Assembly (NCBI GenBank): GCA_001970855.1
Contig: LSSN01000397.1
Location: 1-15,640 of the forward strand
DNA: 15,640 nt
Direction of reading: 5' to 3'
Source of the DNA: Smittium culicis
Lineage: Eukaryota; Kickxellomycota; Harpellomycetes; Harpellales; Legeriomycetaceae
The translations under genes were made by a program, and so were the position numbers. Of this stretch, positions 10,139-15,640 are shown in pieces. The first letter of the stretch is position 1, and the number at the start of each line of letters is the position of its first letter. Below the pieces are notes generated by a model that worked only from the letters and a program-made list of their open reading frames with translations, made no database searches and was not told where the DNA came from.

Positions 10139-10836
10139 AATTAGGGCACACAATTTCATCAAAAGGAATAGAGACTAACGGAGAGAAAGTTGCATCAATA
10201 CTATCAGTTAAAAACCCTAAAAATCTTAAAGAGTTGCAATCATTCCTCGGTATGATCGGGTATTACAGAAAATTTATTCAAAATTTTAGCTTAATGGCGG
10301 CACCGCTAACTAAATTATTGAGAAAAGACTCGAAATGGAGTTGGAATAGAGATCAAGAAGAAGCAGCAAACAAACTAAAAAGTGCTCTATCTAAATCTCC
10401 AGTACTCGCACACCCAAATTGGGAAGAAAGTTTTATATTAACAACTGATGCTAGCGGAAACGAACTGGGTGAAATACTTTCACAAAACATAAACTCAGAA
10501 GAAAAACCGATAGCCTTTCGTAATCACTCACTAAATAAACACGAAAAAAACTATTCGAAAACGCATATGGAAGGCTTGGGAGTCATATGGGCAGTAAAAT
10601 TATTTAGAAATTACATATGGGGTAAGAAATTCAAAATTTTAACGTATCATTACTCCATATTTTAATTATTAAAGACTAAAGAACTATTTGGGAGGCTAAA
10701 GCCCTGGATTAAAACACTTATGGAGCTTGATTTTGAAATCCTGCACCGCCCTGGTAAGAAAAATCCTGCAGACTATTTGAGTCTGAAAGTAGATAAAATA
10801 CACTCTAACAAAACTCATATGGAAAATTTTTTTTAA
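10139..10836 (+). pseudogene. pol: pol: RT connection and RNase H
   Basis: The frame has moved by one relative to the RT palm and stays the same to the end of pol. LGHTISSKGIET and then FLGMIGYYRKFIQNFS are the RT thumb and connection motifs. RNase H degrades the RNA strand of the hybrid. TTDASG holds the first catalytic Asp (10447-10449) and HMEGLGVIWA the Glu (10570-10572). The next acidic residue, expected in a T-D-H motif, is Tyr here (LTYHYS, codon 10645-10647). A TAA at 10663-10665 follows, but translation in the same frame continues with LFGRLKPWI, FEILHRPGKKNPADYLS and ends at TAA 10834. A TAA at 10138-10140 also sits where family members have the Tyr of YLGH. Confidence 0.92.
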
Positions 10837-11289
10837 TAGAATATACTAGGTCTAATGGAATAAATAACTTTCTGAAAAAATTATAATAATTTTAAAATAT
10901 AAATGAGGAACCTCGTAAAAAATTGAAACAATAATTATAGAATTTATTTGTTAATAAAAATTAAATGTATAGAAAATCCAAAAAAAATAGGCGATATATT
11001 AGTTTTAACCAAAGAAAATAGTAAATATAAGATTATAATTGACTATGATGAAACTCATAATGGCATTAAAAACAAAAAGGAAATAGTGAAAAACTTAAAT
11101 AACTGATCATGTCTATATAATATTGTAAAAGTGGTGTAAAGCCGTCAAAAATGCGAAATGTTCAATGTTACCTAATCAAAAAGCAGTTTATTAGTGCTTA
11201 TTTTATCTCTAAAGCCATTTAAAATCATATTTATGTATTCAATAAGACATATCAGCTCTGTAACTAAAAAAGATGTTCGCTAAATTCTA
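10837..11289 (+). pseudogene. pol: pol: decayed linker and integrase zinc-binding region
   Basis: This is the worst preserved part of the element. Many stops occur between 10834 and 10930. From about 10960 the pol frame (same frame as RNase H) can be followed again: KYKIIIDYDETHNGIKNKK at about 11026-11082 resembles the His part of the integrase HHCC domain, and RQKCEMFN at about 11143-11166 its Cys part. The second Cys appears to be Phe. Stops at TGA 11104, TAA 11137 and TAA 11173 break it. The stretch was recognised by position and partial motif only. Confidence 0.6.
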
Positions 11290-12057
11290 ACTGCAATTGA
11301 TTATAATACTAAGCGGCCTATATAATTTGCTGTATGAAATATACAATTTGAAACGGTGATAAACTTTGTTCTAATTGAGATAGTTCAAAAATATGTAGTT
11401 TCAACCCAATTCATTACTGATAGAGGCTCTAATTTCCTAAGCGACATCACAGTCTCATTTTATAAGTCACTAGATATCAACCACACACCCACTACAACCT
11501 ATCGCCCACAAGCAAACGGACAGGTGGAAAGGCTAAACAGGACACTAAAAAACACTATATCAAAACTAATAGCAGATAATGACAAGGATTGAGATTGCTA
11601 TATTTGGAAAGCTTTATTAGCTATTCGATCTATGAAAATCAAATCAACTGGTTTTAGCCCAGCACAGCTCCTGTACGGTAAAAATATAAATCTTCCAAGT
11701 GCCTGGAAACCAGAAAATTCTAAATTGGATTTAGAAAAATCAATACAGGAATGGATGTCATATTTAATAAATAACTTGTAGGAAATAAGACAATTAGGTC
11801 ATAAAAGAAACATAAAAAGTAAAACAGACAGCTCAAAAAGGTACAACTTAGGAATTAAAAAGAACCATTTCAAAGTAGGAGAAAAGGTTTTAAAGCATTC
11901 AGATGTATTGAAAACAAAATTTTCGGCAATATGGGAAGGACCATATACTATCAAACGAATAGGAAACAAAGGAGCATACACGATTGTAGACTCGAGCGGA
12001 AACTTTGACATCACCCACGGAGATAAATTGAAGATTTATCACAAATTAACCGTATGA
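11290..12057 (+). pseudogene. pol: pol: integrase catalytic core and GPY/F C-terminal domain
   Basis: Integrase would insert the cDNA into the chromosome. The three catalytic acidic residues are all present in one frame: Asp in AIDYNTKRP (11299-11301), Asp in FITDRGSNF (11419-11421), and Glu in GQVERLNRTL (11527-11529). The last two are separated by exactly 35 residues, the DD35E signature. YRPQANGQVE is highly typical of gypsy elements. A TGA at 11590-11592 sits at the Trp of KDWD, and a TAG at 11779-11781 lies in a helix-rich linker. The C-terminal part has KVGEKVL, then WEGPYTIKRIG (GPY at 11938-11946), the GPY/F module that binds DNA or promotes multimers. The frame ends at TGA 12055-12057. 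Stops also precede the second Asp (TAA 11317, TGA 11332). Confidence 0.93.
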
Positions 12058-12139
12058 TCCCTTAAGTTTCATCACTATATTAAATTCAATTCCACGGAAA
12101 TTTAGATAAGTGAGTTTAATTAGCGTCAATAAATTGCTT

Positions 12140-12150
12140 AAAGAAGGGGG
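12140..12150 (+). promoter_or_regulatory. Polypurine tract
   Basis: AAAGAAGGGGG lies two bases before the TG that starts the 3' LTR. This is the standard position for the plus-strand primer left by RNase H. Confidence 0.85.
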
Positions 12151-12152
12151 TC

Positions 12153-12445
12153 TGTTATATTTATAGAATATATGACGACAAAAACCAATAATTTCAGTTA
12201 TATATAATTAATCAAGATGAAATTTTTTCCTCCTATGGTTTTTGTACATCAAAATAATTGGCTTACGATGACGCATTTATTTATTATTTTATTTATAACA
12301 AATTCACTCACTTTCTTATACTTTAATTAAATTATACTGTATTTAGAGGATTCAAATTAAAAGAACCTTCGTTCTCCTTTTTATTGAACCAGAAATAAAT
12401 CAAAAAACTAAAAAATAGATAAATTAAATATTAAAAGCAAATATC
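12153..12445 (+). repeat. 3' LTR
   Basis: This is a direct repeat of 7106-7402 and begins TGTTATATTTATAG right after the polypurine tract. It keeps the TG start that the 5' copy has lost. The right end is set where similarity to the 5' LTR stops (AGCAAATAT against AGCGAATAT). AATAAA at 12394-12399 is shared with the 5' LTR. Confidence 0.9.
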
Positions 12446-12866
12446 TAGCCCTTTACCACCCAAAAATGTAAAAAAAATCCAATCTAATGATTTTTTAATG
12501 AATTTTAAGCAATTTTATTTTCTACAGCTATTTTTCATTATTAAAAATTAATTTAGTCCATGACTACTATTAAATAATACTATGCTAAGGGCAGTGTCAT
12601 ATTAACTGTTTTCATCTTTATTATTTAATATCGAAAATTTCAAAATAAAAATTTTTTCTTAAATAAATGTTAAAGTACACATTATTAGTTTCGTTATCAT
12701 ATTTAGCAAAGGTAATATTTGAGTAATTGATGTGTGGGCTTTTAATATTACACCATCTTTAGTATAATATCAGTTAATAGCCGTCAATGACTTAAATAAC
12801 TTTGTATTATACGTCATTGGATTATGTCATATTAAGTGACTCCAAATGTATAATAGCTTGTGTCAA
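12446..12866. other. Non-coding gap between the two retroelements
   Basis: There is no coding signal. It should contain the 3' non-coding end of the minus-strand DIRS-type element. A direct repeat of TGTCATATTAA-x-TG occurs at 12595-12608 and 12825-12838 (13 of 14 bases, 230 apart), and CAATGAC (12785-12791) is mirrored by GTCATTG (12813-12819). These could be terminal repeats of the DIRS-type element, but the boundary cannot be fixed without its other end. Confidence 0.5.
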
Positions 12867-13690
12867 TTATATGTTTGAAGTTTTTAACAAGCAATAATAT
12901 GAATCAAATAGTAATTAGCTAGACCAGCTTGCTTGTATTCCAATTGCATCACTGGAAACAATTTCGTTTGATAATATAGTAGCACCGTTTTTTCTTGATT
13001 TCGGGATATGCTTATCAGCTAGTCTTGGGATTAAACTCGATATTTTTTTGGTATTTCTAGAAAAACTATCCACTGACAAGGGTTTTGATAAATCTTTTAT
13101 TTATCTAAAATACTTTATACTGTTCTATATTTATCATTAATACGAGGCGTTGAACATAAGAGTTCTGCCGCTCTCCGTTTATATTCTCGGTATGCATCAA
13201 GAAATAAGAATTTGTCTTGTTGTGAACTGATATTTCAATATCGTATTATAGGACCATCCCTTTCTTTTCTCTTTGGGTGAAATAATTTAAAATCCCAAAA
13301 CTCTATCTATTATGACTGGTTTTGTGTAATAAATTCGATGAATGTCACTCGCTTTTAAAAACACGCATATTTCAAGTAGCCAACATGTTTTAGATGTCAA
13401 TTTATCTATTTCTAAAGCTTCATTAATACCCAAATCTTATTAATATAAATTTTTTACATTAATATCGATTAACGGCCGAGCAATGGGCTTTATTGAAGTT
13501 TATTCGATGGCACTGAGAATCTTTTTAATCAATCACCATAGCAAATTTTGCTTGGGTTTGATGTACGTTGGAAAATCGAAGGCTTATATGCTTTAATTTT
13601 ACTGGCCGGAAGTTTTTCCCTTATAAGTATATTGGCGAGATAATTGACTAAATGTAATGCTGAGATTGCAAACTTAAAGCGTGTTTTTTT
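12867..13690 (-). pseudogene. DIRS-type tyrosine recombinase
   Basis: The recombinase would integrate the circular cDNA. The N-terminal SAM-like DNA-binding segment is ISALHLVNYLANILIREK followed by SKIKAYKPSIFQ (about 13680-13565). After a frameshift, box I reads CVFLKASDIHRI (13367-13332); the catalytic Arg expected after F-L is Lys (13355-13353). ISPKEKRKGWS and, in a third frame, DAYREYKRRAAELL follow. Then SFSRNTKKISSLIPRLADKH and IPKSRKNGATILS contain the box II Arg (12995-12993), IQASWSS matches the H/Q-x-x-W element, and LFDSYY supplies the nucleophile Tyr candidates (12899-12894). Stops include TAA 12917-12915, just before LLFDSYY. The frame ends at TAA 12869-12867. Confidence 0.85.
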
Positions 13691-14157
13691 TTCCCACTCC
13701 AAGAACTGTTTTTGGATGGGATAACACGCTAATCGTCGCCTAATGATTCACCATTCCATAAGGCACCAACTCTTGTTGATAGTCATAGGGGACTTTCCAC
13801 TTGCAGGATCAGGAACTAACTATGTTGCTTGAAGTAGTATAAGTTGCTCTGCTGACAGTTTCAGTAGATATGGATACCAAATTGCTGATTCAAACAACTG
13901 TTTTACCAATTTTATTGTTTTAAATTTGTTTCTCGCCTTCTGTATTGTCTGAGCGATCATATTCCGCGGAGGAAGTAATATTAATTGTTCCATTTCGACG
14001 GCCTCGACGTCAATGAGTTCTGAACTATTGATTTTTTTTCTTGGAACCAGCTGTATTACGGCATTACCTTCTTATCCGGCTTCGAAGCAAGCATTTATAC
14101 GTCGTGAGGACCATACTGGAGGTTCAGAATTTTTAATGCTTTCCGAGAAAGCAACCA
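13680..14157 (-). pseudogene. DIRS-type methyltransferase-like domain
   Basis: DIRS-type elements carry a domain resembling DNA adenine methylases after RNase H; its role is unsettled. Here the frame continues past the TAG at 14160 with LQYGPHDV, then TAA at 14097-14095 and MLAS, matching the family pattern GPxxIDLFAS. TAA at 14058-14056 is followed by YSWFQ. After a frameshift near 13980-14010 the sequence reads LLPPRNMIAQTI (about 13977-13942), where relatives have N-P-P-W, so the motif of the methylase active site is altered. FESAIWYPYLLKLS and, after a TAG at 13822-13820, LVPDPASGKSP follow. A TGA at 13750-13748 precedes the recombinase part in the same frame. Recognised by motif order; less secure than RT. 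Confidence 0.72.
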
Positions 14158-14961
14158 CTACGATTGATCTTTTAGCTGATTTGGTGTATCCTTTGAGTTC
14201 ATCGTAGATGGTACATAAGTCACCACCAGTCTAGGATTTGTATTCAAAAAATGTTTACACTTATCTTTTGCTATGCTGAGCAGAAATGGAGATATTGTAC
14301 CGCCTAATTTCTTGACGTGTGCAAAAGTCGTTTTATTATCTGAGTAGACTATCACAGAGTGTCCAACAAAACTTGGGAGCCATAGTGTGTAGAATATTGT
14401 AAATAGTTGCTTGGAGTTGATATGCATCAACGCCTGTGATCGACTCCATAACCCAGAGCAGACATTGGAGCCCAAAACTGCCCCTCATGCAGTGTTGCTG
14501 GCATCAGTGAAGACATCCATCTCTGGTTTCTCTGGGAGGAAGGACTGGCCATTCCATTTGAGCAACTGATCTTTCCAGAACTTAAGGTTTTTGAACGCTC
14601 ATTTTGCCAAGTGAACCGTCGATTTCAATGAAGTCATTGTCTTGAGACAGCAGTTCTTGAGTTTTAGGAGTCGCCTCAGTATGAGAAGATCTGGTATCAC
14701 ATCCACAGACATAGCTTGAGATTTTCCAATGAAGCTCGATAGAACCCTTGGGGTTTCCTGCACTGCATTCAGTATTTTTGCAGCTTCTCGGCGGAGATCT
14801 CGAAAAATAGACTTTTTCACCTTGAAAATTATCTCCTGGGAGTTTATGGTCATTCCCAGGTTATTTATGGTTTGTTTCGGCACTTTATCCGACTTTTCTA
14901 GGTTTATCAGGTACCCAAATTGCGTGAGATTATTCAGAACAGCTATGGTATACTCCATCAT
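14158..14961 (-). pseudogene. DIRS-type RT thumb and RNase H
   Basis: One minus-strand frame runs from 14961 to TAG 14160-14158 with stops at TGA 14601-14599 and TGA 14487-14485. The thumb has FGYLINLEKSDKVPKQ and NNLGMTINSQ, then SSFIGKSQAMS and LLILRRLLKLKN, all typical of DIRS/Ngaro RT. RNase H begins MDVFTDASNTA (Asp 14505-14503); the TGA at 14487 is at a position normally occupied by Trp (W-G-A-V-L). HINSKQL carries Gln where the catalytic Glu is expected (14409-14407). YSDNKTT keeps its Asp (14340-14338), and TYVPSTMNSKDTPN is the C-terminal motif. The RNase H fold is clear but the site is damaged. Confidence 0.92.
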
Positions 14962-15332
14962 AGTTCACTTGACTCTCCTATAACCAAGAGTTCGTCCATT
15001 CAAGCTAATATTATGTTTCTAATTTTTTGTTATCAGGAGATTATTGGTCGTAGCACCTTGTTAAAGTTGTGCGACGAGAGTGGTAGGCCGAGTGTTACTA
15101 CTCTGAAATGGAACTTTTGGCCATTCCAAGTGAAAAGCAAGTGCTTTCGATAGGCTTTATGTATCAGAATATGGAGGAGTGTATCTTTCATATCTAAAAG
15201 CGTCGTAATTTCTTTCCTCATGATTAACTTACAAATAGAGTTCAGAGAATTCATCTTAAATCTCTTTTCCTGAAAAAATTTGTTCGTATTACTTAAATAC
15301 AAGACTAATCTCAGCTTCCCGGTCTTCTGCAC
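14962..15332 (-). pseudogene. DIRS-type reverse transcriptase core
   Basis: This region copies the element RNA in live relatives. Visible motifs are TGKLRLVLYLSNTN (15323-15282; the usual LDL is LYL), RFKMNSLNSICKLI, the catalytic LLDMKDTLLHILIH with its Asp at 15194-15192, and RKHLLFTWNGQKFHFRVVTL. The usual PFGL is TLGL, and LRPII ends the open part at TGA 15035-15033, with TAA directly after. In the same frame the position of the Y-x-D-D box reads stop-Met-Asp-Glu (15002-14991), followed by LLVIGESSE. So the Tyr and the second catalytic Asp are both lost. A frameshift near 14965 leads to the next segment. Confidence 0.9.
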
Positions 15333-15640
15333 ATACAGAAGAGCTGGATATATAGTCCAAGACTTGATTTATCGACCTCCTCAATCGCTTTCTTGGATAA
15401 TATGGAGGCTATTTCCTCTATCAGAGCCCGAATATCTTCCTGGATCAACTTCATCTTTACTAGCGAGGATAAATAGTTGGTTGTGGAAGCTTTTTTGGAC
15501 TCATGAATAGAAACTTGAACTCTTTCTCGAAATTTTTTTTGGCCATCTCGCTGTCCATGAGTCGCACTCAAGCTTTTTTGAACATTGTGAGGCGACCCCC
15601 AACTGGAGGGTCCTAAAGGGAGCCTAATGGCAGCTCTTCC
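15311..15640 (-). pseudogene. DIRS-type pol: linker and start of RT
   Basis: The minus-strand frame is open from the window edge to the TGA at 15313-15311. It starts with a Gly/Pro/Ser-rich segment (GRAAIRLPLGPSSWGSP) followed by GQRDGQKKFRERV, then a helical stretch IRALIEEIASILSKKAIEEV, which is the region just before the RT fingers in DIRS-type elements. The following residues (LGLYIQLFCMCRR) fit the fingers strand but the next motif, KTGKLRLVL, is in another frame, so a one-base shift lies near 15325. There is no native start in the window; the gene begins further right. Confidence 0.75.

Larger units (their letters stand above)
7106..12445 (+). mobile_element. Degenerate Ty3/gypsy-type LTR retrotransposon
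   Basis: This is a full-length but dead element of about 5.3 kb. Its order is LTR, candidate primer-binding site, leader, gag with zinc knuckle, protease, RT, RNase H, integrase, polypurine tract, LTR. Integrase lying after RNase H is the Ty3/gypsy order, as opposed to Ty1/copia. The two LTRs differ at 37 of about 264 aligned positions by hand count (about 86% identity), so the insertion is old. The coding part has at least two stops in gag, a frameshift at a 15-A run, stops in RT, RNase H and integrase, and a badly decayed stretch at 10837-11290. The internal region is visibly less AT-rich than the flanks. The host branch of the family cannot be fixed without a phylogeny. Confidence 0.95.
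12867..15640 (-). mobile_element. Degenerate DIRS-type (tyrosine recombinase) retrotransposon, truncated by the window edge
   Basis: Read on the minus strand from 15640 leftward, the order is linker, reverse transcriptase, RNase H, methyltransferase-like domain, tyrosine recombinase. This is the DIRS arrangement, in which a tyrosine recombinase serves instead of integrase and no protease is present. The coding sequence is spread over three frames with at least four shifts and many stops. The recombinase C-terminus reaches about 12867; the true 3' end is probably a few hundred bases further left. The part upstream of the linker (Gag and left terminal repeat) is outside the window. GC content is visibly higher than in the AT-rich flank. 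Confidence 0.88.

Noticed and set aside
11799..12014. Minus-strand open frame of 71 codons
   Set aside because: Shadow of the integrase C-terminal domain with its GPY motif.
7101..12450. Target-site duplication of the LTR element (TAG on both sides)
   Set aside because: Only three bases, with LTR ends uncertain by a few bases; not significant.
14013..15510. Plus-strand open frames over the right end (14013, 14729, 14920, 15280)
   Set aside because: Antisense to DIRS-type RT, RNase H and linker sequence; no motif of their own.
1..15640. CRISPR array, bacterial operon, tRNA or rRNA gene
   Set aside because: No regularly spaced repeats, no ribosome-binding-site-led gene series, and no cloverleaf or rRNA core was seen on either strand.

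Overview
The window is AT-rich eukaryotic nuclear DNA with no intact cellular gene that I can recognise. It holds about 7 kb of very AT-rich non-coding sequence followed by two decayed retrotransposons of different classes. There is no prokaryotic gene organisation, rRNA, tRNA or CRISPR array. A Ty3/gypsy-type element next to a DIRS-type tyrosine-recombinase element, in strongly AT-rich DNA, would suit an early-diverging (zygomycete or glomeromycete type) fungus. Invertebrates and other protists also carry both classes, so the host assignment is only a weak inference.

Layout. 1-7105: AT-rich intergenic DNA that starts with a 39-base T run. Hidden in it are two collinear, strongly diverged copies of an unidentified sequence of roughly 0.4-0.5 kb (about 4093-4560 and 5650-6060). 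There is also a diverged inverted-repeat structure (6194-6456) that looks like a small palindromic or MITE-like element. 7106-12445, + strand: a Ty3/gypsy LTR retrotransposon with two LTRs about 86% identical by hand count. It has a candidate primer-binding site, a gag remnant with an intact CCHC zinc knuckle, then protease, reverse transcriptase, RNase H, integrase (DD35E intact, GPY motif), a polypurine tract and the 3' LTR. All coding parts carry stops and frameshifts, and two catalytic sites are also substituted. 12446-12866: a non-coding gap. 12867-15640, - strand, running off the right edge: a DIRS-type element read right to left as linker, RT, RNase H, methyltransferase-like domain and tyrosine recombinase, also broken by stops and frameshifts.

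How the parts work together. In a live gypsy element, Gag packages the RNA, the protease matures the polyprotein, RT/RNase H copies the RNA from the PBS and PPT, and integrase inserts the cDNA. In a live DIRS element, a tyrosine recombinase replaces integrase and protease. Neither copy here could encode these proteins without repair, so this is a graveyard region. The least explained signals are the 4.1/5.7 kb diverged duplication and the 6.2-6.46 kb inverted repeat.
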